64,000 nt of DNA from Natronobeatus ordinarius (GTDB lineage Archaea > Halobacteriota > Halobacteria > Halobacteriales > Natrialbaceae), in the NCBI RefSeq assembly GCF_024362485.1, contig NZ_CP101456.1:310001-374000 (forward strand). The letters are read 5' to 3'. Below are positions 1 to 6,695 of this stretch, one piece after another. The first letter of the stretch is position 1. The number at the start of each line of letters is the position of its first letter. A model generated the notes under the pieces. The model saw only the letters and a list, made by a program, of their open reading frames with translations. It was not told the origin of the DNA and did not search any database. The position numbers and the translations under genes were made by a program.

Positions 1-79
1 GAGGGGTGTCGTTCCATATGTCAACCCCATGCTGCCTCCTGATTATCGAATTTCGAGTGTATAAAAGGAATTTTCGCTC

Positions 80-102
80 TCGAACCGTTCCGAACGGTTC
101 GA
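80..102. terminator. Perfect inverted repeat, probable terminator of the leftward operon
   Basis: TCGAACCGTTC and its exact complement GAACGGTTCGA are separated by one base. The repeat begins about 40 nt past the stop of the leftward nuclease-like gene and is followed on that strand by an A/T-rich run, which fits a hairpin terminator. A protein-binding palindrome for a gene left of the window is the alternative. Confidence 0.45.
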
Positions 103-140
103 AACCCTTCCATCATACCCTTTCAAAGACTGTCCTCTGC

Positions 141-788
141 TCAGAACAGGTTTTCAAGGTCTCGAAGGTCGTCGTGGTCGACAATCTTACTCGGATACGT
201 TTTGGCCCCAAAAAACCGACCTGCATCCCTGACCTCGTTATTGAGCGTCCATCCGGTCACGAGAGCAGAGTTAAAATCCTTGCTGAGCAACACTTGAATA
301 TACGTGTCTGCTCTAATATCGCTCTCATTGCCTGCTCTGCGCATTCCAACGAGCAAGTCCATGTGATACCCTTCGTTTTGGATTCGAGACTTAACATCAG
401 CCGTCAGAGCGCCTATTTCGAGGTCGCCCGTCTGATAACCATCGTGCCAATCCCAATCAACGCCTTCGTTCTCGCACACGGCGGCAACCACTCCTTCGGC
501 GATTTTTCCCTGCACAGAGTGTTCAGACGACGTTTTGGAGTCTCGTGCGTCCCGAGTGTCTCGCTCACTCTTAGACGCCTCTCTCGCCCAATCCCTAAGC
601 TCTGCAGGGACATCCACGTGCCAATGAGTGCGCCCAGCCCAATCTGTCTCGACAACGGACATGATGCGTACGAGGTCGTCGACATCAGTCGACGGCAACT
701 CAATCTCAGGCAGGTCTGGTTTCGGTAAGGTTCCCAAATCAGGCTCCTCAAGCGTCGAGACCCGATTCCCCGCCACAAACACACTCAT
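141..788 (-). CDS. PD-(D/E)XK nuclease-like protein of the integrated element
   Basis: A 215-residue protein with an acidic, poorly ordered N-terminal third and a compact C-terminal domain. Glu98 in a helix (GKIAEG), Asp122 in GDLEIG and the pair Asp131/Lys133 in ADVKSR reproduce the E-D-x(n)-(D/E)xK layout of PD-(D/E)XK nucleases; the following strands (YIQVLL, SALVTGW) fit the fold. The function is inferred from this motif only; no close family is recognised. It is the last gene of a leftward operon, and its ATG overlaps the stop of the upstream zinc-finger gene (ATGA). It could act in element maintenance, resolution or defence. Confidence 0.6.
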   Translation of the reverse strand: MSVFVAGNRVSTLEEPDLGTLPKPDLPEIELPSTDVDDLVRIMSVVETDWAGRTHWHVDVPAELRDWAREASKSERDTRDARDSKTSSEHSVQGKIAEGVVAAVCENEGVDWDWHDGYQTGDLEIGALTADVKSRIQNEGYHMDLLVGMRRAGNESDIRADTYIQVLLSKDFNSALVTGWTLNNEVRDAGRFFGAKTYPSKIVDHDDLRDLENLF

Positions 789-1063
789 CGAGAGTCACCC
801 CACTCTGACCCAGCGGCGAACGGCTCATCCGGCATCTCGTCCAGGCGTGTGTCCTCCCGTGCCTGCCAATGCTCCCGAGAGCCAACGCAATCCCAGCACA
901 CTCGAGGCTCATCCGACAACTCCACGCCGCTATCCGACACTGACACCGGCATGTGCGGTATGACATCCGACGACCCGCAGCACTCGCATGTCGTCGGTTC
1001 GTGTTCGGCGTCGTCGCTGTCGGGGACGGAGACCTCGTCTAGAGTTGCTTGCGCCAGACTCAT
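785..1063 (-). CDS. Small acidic zinc-finger protein
   Basis: A 92-residue protein with CECCG at residues 27-31 and CWDC at about 57-60, a likely single-zinc knuckle pair with acidic flanks. Both ends overlap neighbours by ATGA (the 34-codon ORF upstream, the nuclease-like gene downstream), so translation is coupled. The start has the purine-rich stretch GGAGGATG upstream. No family is recognised; small zinc proteins of this type in haloarchaeal elements are often nucleic-acid-binding or protein-binding adaptors. Confidence 0.6.
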   Translation of the reverse strand: MSLAQATLDEVSVPDSDDAEHEPTTCECCGSSDVIPHMPVSVSDSGVELSDEPRVCWDCVGSREHWQAREDTRLDEMPDEPFAAGSEWGDSR

Positions 1064-1164
1064 GCATCATCATCCTCCTGTTCGTCGTCATCGTCGTCAG
1101 ACGGCCACTCCACTCGCTCGAGCAGCGCTCGACGACATCGAGCATGCCACTGATGCTCCGTCAT
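1060..1164 (-). CDS. 34-residue acidic microprotein
   Basis: A short ORF of 34 codons fills the gap between the winged-helix gene and the zinc-finger gene. Its ATG follows a strong Shine-Dalgarno sequence, GGAGGTGAT, at good spacing, and its stop overlaps the next start as ATGA. The protein has a basic/aromatic N-terminal half and a tail of nearly uninterrupted Asp/Glu. The operon fit argues that it is real. It may be a coupling ORF or a small DNA-mimic-like protein; nothing in the sequence decides between these. Confidence 0.55.
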   Translation of the reverse strand: MTEHQWHARCRRALLERVEWPSDDDDDEQEDDDA

Positions 1165-1165
1165 C

Positions 1166-1498
1166 TCACATCACCTCCTGACCCTCGACGTAGTCGAGAT
1201 AGGCACGTCCACGGTCCGTAAAGACGACTGCACCAGCCCCAGTCGGCGACGACTCAGGATGCTCCTCGTCGACTCGGAGCAGGTCTCGGTGGACGCATCG
1301 GGTCACGGTCTGATAGCCGTACCGTGTCGACCCGTGCGGTCCGACCCGCTTGGCCAGTTGGTTTCGGGATGGGATTGCCCCGGACGCCACGAGGCGGACG
1401 GCGAGTTCCATTTTTGCGCCAATGCGCCCGTCAAATTCGGTCTCAGCGTTGTTCTCGGTCGATTCAGCTTCATTCGATGGGGTTGTGCTATCCATCAT
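1166..1498 (-). CDS. Winged-helix DNA-binding protein, first gene of the leftward operon
   Basis: A 110-residue protein. Residues from about 28 onward (KMELAVRLVASGAIPSRNQL) read as helix-turn-helix, followed by a wing-like segment and FTDRGRAYLDYV, a common C-terminal pattern of haloarchaeal phage and plasmid winged-helix regulators. It heads the operon 1498-141 and faces another winged-helix gene across 102 bp containing two palindromes, the usual geometry of a lysogeny or copy-control switch. On its strand a TTTATT box lies about 30 nt before the ATG, so the mRNA is probably leaderless. Confidence 0.6.
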   Translation of the reverse strand: MMDSTTPSNEAESTENNAETEFDGRIGAKMELAVRLVASGAIPSRNQLAKRVGPHGSTRYGYQTVTRCVHRDLLRVDEEHPESSPTGAGAVVFTDRGRAYLDYVEGQEVM

Positions 1499-1544
1499 AC
1501 ATCACACATATAAGGAGGAGAATAAAGGTGTATCCCCAACCCAC

Positions 1545-1559
1545 CCCATACTGTATGGG
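1545..1559. promoter_or_regulatory. Palindromic operator candidate between divergent regulators
   Basis: CCCATAC-T-GTATGGG is a perfect 7-bp inverted repeat around one base. It lies between the two divergent winged-helix genes, about 40-60 bp from each start, where a dimeric repressor could occlude one or both promoters. Confidence 0.5.
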
Positions 1560-1571
1560 TTGACCAAACAC

Positions 1572-1596
1572 TTATGCGCACGTGCGTAGTATAAGA
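1572..1596. promoter_or_regulatory. Second palindrome overlapping the rightward promoter
   Basis: The core CGCACGTGCG (1577-1586) is a perfect 10-bp palindrome flanked by CTTAT and ATAAG, giving a 25-bp interrupted dyad just upstream of the ATG at 1601. It overlaps the expected TATA/start region of the rightward winged-helix gene and is a candidate autoregulatory operator. Confidence 0.45.
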
Positions 1597-1600
1597 TGAT

Positions 1601-1867
1601 ATGGCAGACAAAAACTCTGTGAGCGAATTACCCGCCAGGGACTGGGCATGGACCGAGATATTAGACCATCTCTCCGCTGAGGGCAACGTACAAATCAAAA
1701 GAATGAGTATTCCAGACCACAGAAAACAGACCGTGCGGCGGGTGCTCCGGAATCTCGAGGATAAAGGATGGCTCTACCGTGAAAGCCCCCAAAAAGAGAC
1801 CTACTACCCGTCAGACGCAGGAATTCATGTTTTTAGTGGCATCGTCCACAACGCCGACTCCCCCTGA
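1601..1867 (+). CDS. Winged-helix transcription regulator
   Basis: An 88-residue protein: ARDWAWTEILDHLSAEGNVQI, then RKQTVRRVLRNLEDKGWLYRES and a short wing ending in TYYPSDAG. This helix-helix-recognition-helix-wing pattern is typical of small haloarchaeal winged-helix repressors. It is divergent from the regulator at 1166-1498 and shares palindromes with it. It is probably the rightward arm of the element's regulatory switch. Confidence 0.6.
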   Translation: MADKNSVSELPARDWAWTEILDHLSAEGNVQIKRMSIPDHRKQTVRRVLRNLEDKGWLYRESPQKETYYPSDAGIHVFSGIVHNADSP

Positions 1868-1906
1868 ATACAGTAACCCTGTCTAATTAGTGCAAGTTGG
1901 CGTTAA

Positions 1907-1916
1907 GCATATATAC
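1907..1916 (+). promoter_or_regulatory. TATA box for the gene starting at 1941
   Basis: GCATATATAC centred near 1911 is about 30 bp upstream of the ATG at 1941, the spacing expected for a leaderless archaeal transcript. It favours 1941 over the in-frame GTG at 1890. Confidence 0.5.
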
Positions 1917-1940
1917 CCCTACCCCTATGTATCACATGTA

Positions 1941-2234
1941 ATGTGTCAAACAGCCCTAACCGACGACGGCATCGACATCAAAGACAGCGGTATGACAATA
2001 TACGGCCTGCGGAGCGACTACTGTGCGCACCTAACTGTCGTTGCAGAAACAGAAGACAGTATACTGTTTGCTGACGGAACATTTAACGAGTTGGGAGAGT
2101 GGACCGAAGACATCGACGACATCGACGCTAAAGAGCTGTCGAAGCGTATGCATGACCTCGCCGCAGACATCGTCCCAGACCAAGATTGGTCAGGAGCCGA
2201 CCCACTCGTCGTCGCACGAGGCGATGAGCAATGA
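1941..2234 (+). CDS. Hypothetical acidic protein of the integrated element
   Basis: A 97-residue protein from the ATG at 1941; an in-frame GTG at 1890 would add 17 residues but lies upstream of the TATA box. The N-terminal half looks like mixed beta strands (IDIKDSGMTIYGL, CAHLTVVAETEDSILFADGTF); the C-terminal half is acidic and helical. No family is recognised. Its stop overlaps the next ATG (ATGA, 2231-2234), so the two genes form a coupled pair. Confidence 0.55.
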   Translation: MCQTALTDDGIDIKDSGMTIYGLRSDYCAHLTVVAETEDSILFADGTFNELGEWTEDIDDIDAKELSKRMHDLAADIVPDQDWSGADPLVVARGDEQ

Positions 2235-2455
2235 GTTGCATCCCACAACCATACTGCAACGACTGCGACAGCGACGAGCATATCATCAGCATCGGTCGAG
2301 CGAGTGCAGCAGAGCAAGAAGCCCGAGGAGTCGCAGAAGACGCCTACAAGTGCAGCGAGTGCGGAGCGGCGGGGAGCTATGAACACTGCATGCGCACTGG
2401 CGATTATGACGTCGCAGGCGACCTATTCAGCGGAGGCGATGAGCAAGCTCAATAA
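2231..2455 (+). CDS. Small zinc-ribbon protein
   Basis: A 74-residue protein with CNDC (9-12) and CSEC (about 42-45), two Cys-x2-Cys knuckles as in zinc ribbons, plus C3 and C53 nearby. It is translationally coupled to the gene before it. One of five cysteine-rich small proteins in this element; probably nucleic-acid- or protein-binding, but the partner is unknown. Confidence 0.6.
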   Translation: MSCIPQPYCNDCDSDEHIISIGRASAAEQEARGVAEDAYKCSECGAAGSYEHCMRTGDYDVAGDLFSGGDEQAQ

Positions 2456-2497
2456 ATCTTTTTCTACTACTATTACCTTATTCTATTCTATTAAGGA

Positions 2498-2532
2498 TTA
2501 AATATTTGTTGATGTAACACGTATTGTTACAT
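2498..2532 (+). promoter_or_regulatory. Promoter with operator for the 41-codon zinc-finger gene
   Basis: An AT-rich TATA-like segment (ATTAAATATT, about 34 bp before the ATG) is followed by the inverted repeat ATGTAAC (2512-2518) / GTTACAT (2526-2532) with a 7-base spacer. The repeat sits between the box and the start codon, an operator position. Confidence 0.45.
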
Positions 2533-2536
2533 ATAG

Positions 2537-2662
2537 ATGCGAGACAATCGTGACAAAGTCAATATTGACGGAGTGCCAGCATCGGCCATCGAACACATCG
2601 AGACATGGGACATTCCGGAGTGCGAGTGCGGCGATTTCGAAAACTGCGATTTCTGTCGGTAG
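2537..2662 (+). CDS. 41-residue zinc-finger microprotein
   Basis: A 41-codon ORF ending at 2660-2662. The last third carries CEC at 29-31 and CDFC at 37-40, a compact four-cysteine zinc site. It has its own TATA box and a palindromic operator, and it lies next to the origin-like region. Small zinc-finger proteins with two Cys pairs are known as regulators in haloarchaea; assignment here rests on the motif and promoter. Confidence 0.55.
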   Translation: MRDNRDKVNIDGVPASAIEHIETWDIPECECGDFENCDFCR

Positions 2663-2674
2663 CAAAATGCGGGT

Positions 2675-2738
2675 TTTTGGTAGCAAAATCAATTATCCAC
2701 GCTCTCTATGTGTGTGGATAGATTTCTGCGGCATGAAG
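2675..2738 (+). repeat. Left arm of 64-bp inverted repeat
   Basis: It matches the reverse complement of 3099-3162 at 59 of 64 positions by my reading. The mismatches cluster at the inner end. It includes one TATCCACACA iteron on the minus strand. Confidence 0.8.
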
Positions 2739-3098
2739 AAGGAGGGGCCACTACTCTCCAAAAACTAAATCAGCGATAGAGAGCTTCTAACCCACAGTTC
2801 TGTTCTGGCGGAGTTCGTTCCCTATCATTTTCACTTGCTTCTCCTTCCACACTATCCACACAACTTACCTTACAATAATAATATTAATACCAATTTGGTA
2901 GTAATAGTAGTAGTAGTAGTGTAGTTGTGTGGATAGAATGATGGTGATGCAGAGTGACGATGGCTGATGAAGCTTGATGAGAGTGCTGTGGATGAAAGCA
3001 GGAAGCCAACGCAATAACGCCTGAAAGTCGCTTTTAGTGGCGTTTTGACTCACTGCCCAGTAATCCTTAATTGGTTGTTTTTGGTTACCCCTCCCTCT

Positions 3099-3162
3099 CT
3101 TCGTGGCGCAGAATCCTATCCACACACATAGAGAGCGTGGATAACTGATTTTGCTACCAAAA
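3099..3162 (-). repeat. Right arm of 64-bp inverted repeat
   Basis: Reverse-complement partner of 2675-2738 with five mismatches. It lies about 60 bp upstream of the candidate initiator gene, so binding there could also control that gene. Confidence 0.8.
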
Positions 3163-3225
3163 TACAGATTTTTGCTTCCAATCGAGGATATACCTATATA
3201 CTCCCCCACTGTTAATTAGTTTGAG

Positions 3226-4464
3226 ATGACATTACAGAATCTCGACAAAGAACTGGCAGCGAAGGAGAATGGTAGCAAAAACAGCAAAAATCTGCGACTT
3301 CGAGAAGAATATGTCGAGTGGATAGAGCAAACCGCCCAGGAGAGGTTTGGCTCGTCGTACAAACAGGCCCGGTTGGTCGAGCACGTTATCGACTTTTACC
3401 GCAAATATCACGACGACATGGGGTCAATCGAAGGAGAACTCCACGAGATTAAGACGATGCTCGAAGAGATGCAGGAGACTGGGGTCGCCGTCTCTAACGA
3501 TTCTAACGCCGACGCCGACGACGAACCCACGCCTGCAGGCAATGAGTCGGACGATGAGACTGTTGACGAGGCATCTGATGCAGACGAGAATGATGACCTC
3601 TCCCCTGCAGAGAAGCTGGAGAAGATGGCTCATAACGGCGAGTCAATCGACCCAAGGGAGCACGACCTATCGGTCGCCAACGGAGCACGGGGGGTTGACC
3701 GTACTGCTATCCTGATTGCCGCAATGCGGCACGAGTCGACCCAAGATGAGTGGTCCAAGGAAGATATCGAATCGTTAGCATCAAGAGAGATGAATTATTC
3801 TGGCTCTGGAGCTAATGACCGAGCCAACGAAGTTATTAATCATATTGATGCCTCCCCGCTCCAGAAGCTCGAAGACACGTGGCTGCCAAATCGTGTGGAC
3901 GAGGATATCCGGGGGACGAGGATGAGGGAATTCCGAAAAACAAACAGTGAGGCAGTCTACCGCCGAGAAATCGGTAAATCTCTCGCTGATTATATCGGCT
4001 CGCACGACCTCGACACAGATGTTTATTTTTCCACGAATGGGGCAATGGCACAAGGAATGCTCGATGCCTACAAAACCATAATGCGGGCAATCCACGTTAA
4101 TCCTCGAAGTGAGCATCACAAGACGAGTGCTAAGCTCGCATTGGATGCGTTCGTGGACATCATCGAGCAGGACGGCCTCGACGCCGTCACGCCACTCGGT
4201 GTGGGTGGGACACTCGCTGACGAAATTACGAAAATACGTGTGCAGATGGGCATCGAAGATGTCCCGCTTGACGACCACGACCTCGATACGACTGAGGGCA
4301 TCAAAGCCTACGTCAACACGCATAATCTCAGAGTGTCGACTAAAGCACAAGACCAACTCGCCGACCTCGACGACGCAACTGAAGTCATCTCGACTCTCGT
4401 CGACGATTACAGTGACGCACCAGTTATTACGGCGAGCCATGTGGACGAGGCTCTTAAAAACTAA
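3226..4464 (+). CDS. Candidate replication initiator / DNA-binding protein
   Basis: A 412-residue protein. Residues about 20-65 (lysine-rich, then LRLREEYVEWIEQTAQERFG) look like a small helical DNA-binding segment, followed by a predicted coiled coil (about 68-85), a long acidic low-complexity linker (90-140) and a C-terminal helical half of unknown fold. No rolling-circle HUH motif, Walker A or polymerase motif is visible, so it is not a classical Rep. It is called a candidate initiator because the origin-like inverted repeats lie directly upstream. A TATA box (CTATATA, near 3198) gives a leaderless start. Partitioning or transcription control are alternatives. Confidence 0.5.
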   Translation: MTLQNLDKELAAKENGSKNSKNLRLREEYVEWIEQTAQERFGSSYKQARLVEHVIDFYRKYHDDMGSIEGELHEIKTMLEEMQETGVAVSNDSNADADDEPTPAGNESDDETVDEASDADENDDLSPAEKLEKMAHNGESIDPREHDLSVANGARGVDRTAILIAAMRHESTQDEWSKEDIESLASREMNYSGSGANDRANEVINHIDASPLQKLEDTWLPNRVDEDIRGTRMREFRKTNSEAVYRREIGKSLADYIGSHDLDTDVYFSTNGAMAQGMLDAYKTIMRAIHVNPRSEHHKTSAKLALDAFVDIIEQDGLDAVTPLGVGGTLADEITKIRVQMGIEDVPLDDHDLDTTEGIKAYVNTHNLRVSTKAQDQLADLDDATEVISTLVDDYSDAPVITASHVDEALKN

Positions 4465-4475
4465 TCCACCCAACT

Positions 4476-4658
4476 TCAATCGAGCGTGAACGTCGGGTAT
4501 TGCGGGGCGACTTTGATGAGGTCTCCATCCGCTGACGTCCATTGCCGCATCATCATTTGCATCTCAGCGTCCGCTACGTCTGCTAAATCGTCCGCAGTCA
4601 TTGATTCGTCGGTGGCGTCGACGACGAGTGCTCCGGCTTCCAATCGGATGTGAGCCAT
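4476..4658 (-). CDS. Small acidic protein, unknown
   Basis: A 60-residue protein convergent with the candidate initiator, 11 bp between stops. A beta-like N-terminus (MAHIRLEAGALVVDATD) is followed by an acidic helix with several methionines. It lacks cysteine clusters and has no recognised family. It is kept because it fits the gap, has haloarchaeal acidity and lies among packed small genes. Confidence 0.45.
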   Translation of the reverse strand: MAHIRLEAGALVVDATDESMTADDLADVADAEMQMMMRQWTSADGDLIKVAPQYPTFTLD

Positions 4659-4742
4659 ACGCTATTGATGACGCACTGGGTCGTCTTATCCGGCTTAATT
4701 TTCTGCACAACACCAATGCACTAATTTACCACCTTCATATGT

Positions 4743-4892
4743 ATGGAAGCAAATATTGATGCACTCATCGAACAGCACTATGTATCGACTGGTGATTCCG
4801 GATGGTATCGATGCCGTCGATGCGGTAAGAAGGTCTATTGTGGTGACACTCGGCAGGATGACCTGTGGATGCACGAGCAGCGAGACCACTAA
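4743..4892 (+). CDS. 49-residue zinc-finger microprotein
   Basis: A 49-codon ORF. The motif WYRCRRCGKKVYC begins at residue 21 (C24, C27, C33), followed by histidines at 44 and 49, giving a C2H2-like zinc site. Helical N-terminus (IDALIEQHYVSTG). Its stop codon ends exactly one base before the stop of the convergent zinc protein at 4893. Confidence 0.55.
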   Translation: MEANIDALIEQHYVSTGDSGWYRCRRCGKKVYCGDTRQDDLWMHEQRDH

Positions 4893-5072
4893 TTATACTG
4901 TTCCAAATTCTGTATCACAATAGGGACAAATATATGGGGCACAGGATTCACATACGGCGATGATATTTCCAGATTCTTTACATTGATTTGGGCACTTGCT
5001 TCCTGAACTATCTTCCTGAAATCTGTCCGATACCGTAGTCTTGCAATCAGCACAAGTGTATACTTTTGCCAT
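4893..5072 (-). CDS. 59-residue double zinc-ribbon protein
   Basis: A 59-codon ORF with four knuckles: CADC (7-10), CPNQC (27-31), CESC (41-44) and CPYC (49-52). Eight cysteines in 59 residues imply two zinc sites, like rubrerythrin-type or ribosomal zinc ribbons. It abuts the convergent gene at 4892 with no intervening base. The count and spacing of cysteines make it very likely a real gene. Confidence 0.6.
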   Translation of the reverse strand: MAKVYTCADCKTTVSDRFQEDSSGSKCPNQCKESGNIIAVCESCAPYICPYCDTEFGTV

Positions 5073-5110
5073 CGGTCGTTAATGACAGAGGAGACTAATA
5101 ATAGTGCCTA

Positions 5111-6103
5111 TCAGATATTGTCGAGATAGCCTCTCCGTTGCTCCATTTTCTCCCGCTCATCCCGGCGGTCGTAGTGCTTGTCCAGCACGTCGGTTGAGAC
5201 GTTTGCCCGGTCAGAAACGACGGTCTCTGGCATATCGTTTCGCAGAAAGTGTGTGATGGAACCACGCCTGAATGCGTGCGCAGCTACGCTGCTGGGGCAT
5301 TCGTAAGCATAGTTATCGCTCCGTTCAACGCTCCCCCGGCATTCGTCTAACTCCTGCTCATGTGGACACTCGCCACTGAACCAACAGGGTCTCGTCAGTC
5401 GATAGCACCATTTTCGCACTGTATTTCGGGCTATCCTCCCGTGTTTCGTGGTCAGCAGTGGGGCTCGCCCGTGTTCATCCTCGATGTCAACTCGCTTTTC
5501 CTCGATATAGTCGTCGAGGATTCGGCATGTTTCCTCACTTATGGCGACCATCCGCTCCCCTTCTCCTTGGTTCTTGAGCGGTGTCTCGGTCTCTGGACGG
5601 TGTTCAAGGCTTAGATACTGTTCCTCGGGGTGGTAGTCGTCGAGGTCGAGACCTCGCACAGCCCCGGTTCTTGCTCCAGTCCGCCAGAGCAAGAGAGTCA
5701 ATGCGTGGTGCATGCTCGCATAGTCGAATCGGTCCAAGCGTTCGAGGATTGCTTGTGCGACGTCCGCTTCAACCTCGTCGTCTCGGACGTTCTCTCCCTT
5801 TCTCAACGTTGGTGAGTCAGCCACGTCGACGAGGTCGTCATCGACGTAGTCGAGACGGCTCATATACTCCAAAAATCCCCGTAGGGTGTCCACGTGGGAC
5901 TTGATTGTGGGTTTCGATAGGTTTTGGTCTCTCAATTCAGTTTTATACTCGTGGATATCCTGCTTCGTCAACTCTTCAACGCCCCGGTCGCCCCACCAAC
6001 TCTCAAATTTCGAGAGCCGGTATTGGTAGGATTGGACGGTTTGGTGTGCGCAGTCGCTCTCTCGGGCGTCGAGGTAAATTGTGATGGCTTTGTTTGGTTG
6101 CAT
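5111..6103 (-). CDS. Tyrosine recombinase / integrase
   Basis: A 330-residue XerC/D-type integrase. The N-terminal SAM-like arm-binding domain (about 5-90) contains TVQSYQYRLSKFESWW. Catalytic residues visible are Arg145 (RTGARTG), His276-x-x-Arg279 (HAFR) and the nucleophile Tyr311 (DKHY). Between the two catalytic blocks is an insertion with C240, C246, C255 and C269 that could bind zinc. It starts about 160 bp from the tRNA-tail-like repeats, the usual int-att proximity of site-specific elements in archaea. It should integrate and excise the element that extends left of the window. Confidence 0.9.
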   Translation of the reverse strand: MQPNKAITIYLDARESDCAHQTVQSYQYRLSKFESWWGDRGVEELTKQDIHEYKTELRDQNLSKPTIKSHVDTLRGFLEYMSRLDYVDDDLVDVADSPTLRKGENVRDDEVEADVAQAILERLDRFDYASMHHALTLLLWRTGARTGAVRGLDLDDYHPEEQYLSLEHRPETETPLKNQGEGERMVAISEETCRILDDYIEEKRVDIEDEHGRAPLLTTKHGRIARNTVRKWCYRLTRPCWFSGECPHEQELDECRGSVERSDNYAYECPSSVAAHAFRRGSITHFLRNDMPETVVSDRANVSTDVLDKHYDRRDEREKMEQRRGYLDNI

Positions 6104-6227
6104 GGGGTTCCAGTCTCTGTGTTTGGTGGACCGTCAGCCAGAGTCGCAACAGCCTGTAGCTCGGGTCACGAGTTGGATTGGACTTCGAGTACGGTCGTGG
6201 GTGAGCCGCCTACGGCGGCGAATTAGG

Positions 6228-6288
6228 CTGAGGTCCTGAAATCTTTGATTTCAGCAACCTCAGACGTGGTTCGAATCCCATCGTGCCC
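6228..6288 (+). repeat. tRNA-tail-like module 1, candidate attachment site
   Basis: A two-tier hairpin (CTGAGGT 6228-6234 with ACCTCAG 6257-6263; CTGAAATC with GATTTCAG inside) is followed 2 nt later by a 23-bp sequence (6266-6288, GTGGTTCGAA...CGTGCCC) resembling the T-loop and acceptor 3' strand of a tRNA. One G is missing from the T-stem, so it is not a functional tRNA. It lies next to the integrase and, unlike modules 2 and 3, lacks a left inverted arm, as if cut there. Confidence 0.6.
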
Positions 6289-6330
6289 GTGATTCTGCGA
6301 CGAACGGACGTGAGGAGCGAATCACGGATC

Positions 6331-6405
6331 GCGATGGGTTCGAATCAGACCGAGGTTCTGCGCGACGCGCAGGTTCTCGGGCGTGGTTCGAATCCCATCG
6401 TGCCC
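6331..6405 (+). repeat. tRNA-tail-like module 2
   Basis: The same 23-bp tail (6383-6405, identical) is preceded 2 nt upstream by an unrelated hairpin (CCGAG 6350-6354 / CTCGG 6376-6380 with CTGCGC / GCGCAG inside). An arm at 6331-6345 (CGCGATGGGTTCGAA) is nearly complementary to the tail, so the module can fold into a long stem. Confidence 0.6.
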
Positions 6406-6445
6406 TGATTCTGCGAGGAGCGGACGCGACGAGCGAACAGCAAAC

Positions 6446-6530
6446 CGCGATGGATTCGAAGGAGACGAGTCGCAGCGTCCGAACGAAGTGAGGACGACCG
6501 TCTCGGTGTGGTTCGAATCCCATCGTGCCC
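6446..6530 (+). repeat. tRNA-tail-like module 3
   Basis: Third identical 23-bp tail (6508-6530), preceded 3 nt upstream by a third hairpin (GAGAC 6462-6466 / GTCTC 6500-6504; CGTCC / GGACG inside). The left arm CGCGATGGATTCGAA (6446-6460) again pairs with the tail with a one-base bulge. Confidence 0.6.
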
Positions 6531-6587
6531 GCGCGGAATCTGAAACTTCAGAAACTTCTGCGGCATCTATACCAGAAGGACTCAGTT

Positions 6588-6610
6588 ATCGTTGCCAAGC
6601 CGGCAACGAT
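6588..6610. terminator. Inverted repeat downstream of the FokI-like gene
   Basis: ATCGTTGCC and GGCAACGAT flank a 5-base spacer, about 85 nt past the stop of the leftward FokI-like gene. It could be its terminator hairpin; no T-run follows, so this is tentative. Confidence 0.3.
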
Positions 6611-6695
6611 GTCAAACACATGACTGAACTGGACGCTGGCAGCCGTCGTCGGTTCATCAGGTTCTAACGGGCATTCTGGTAGCCGAGATCTGTAA

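Larger units (their letters stand above)
2675..3162. other. Origin-of-replication-like region of the integrated element
   Basis: A 488-bp gene-free segment bounded by two 64-bp inverted arms. Inside are a second inverted pair of 14 bp (2852-2865 and 2923-2936), so the 10-mer TATCCACACA occurs four times (2711-2720 and 2926-2935 on the minus strand, 2853-2862 and 3117-3126 on the plus strand). An AT-rich stretch (2873-2890) and a TAG/GTA run (about 2898-2922) lie between. Iteron-like repeats around an AT-rich core beside a large DNA-binding-type gene are the layout of a plasmid or viral origin. The role is inferred. Confidence 0.6.

Noticed and set aside
3226-4464. Rolling-circle or MCM-type replication protein
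   Set aside because: No HUH motif with catalytic Tyr, no Walker A/B; the initiator call rests on position only.
6150-6290. Intact tRNA gene at the attachment site
   Set aside because: The T-stem lacks one base and no matching 5' acceptor strand (GGGCACG) occurs upstream; only a tail-like fragment is present.
6266-6530. Possible CRISPR array
   Set aside because: Only three 23-bp repeats with 94-102-bp structured spacers and no cas genes.
6260-6566. ORFs rich in GFEP / RWDSN peptides
   Set aside because: These are translations of tRNA-3'-end-like DNA, a known source of false proteins.
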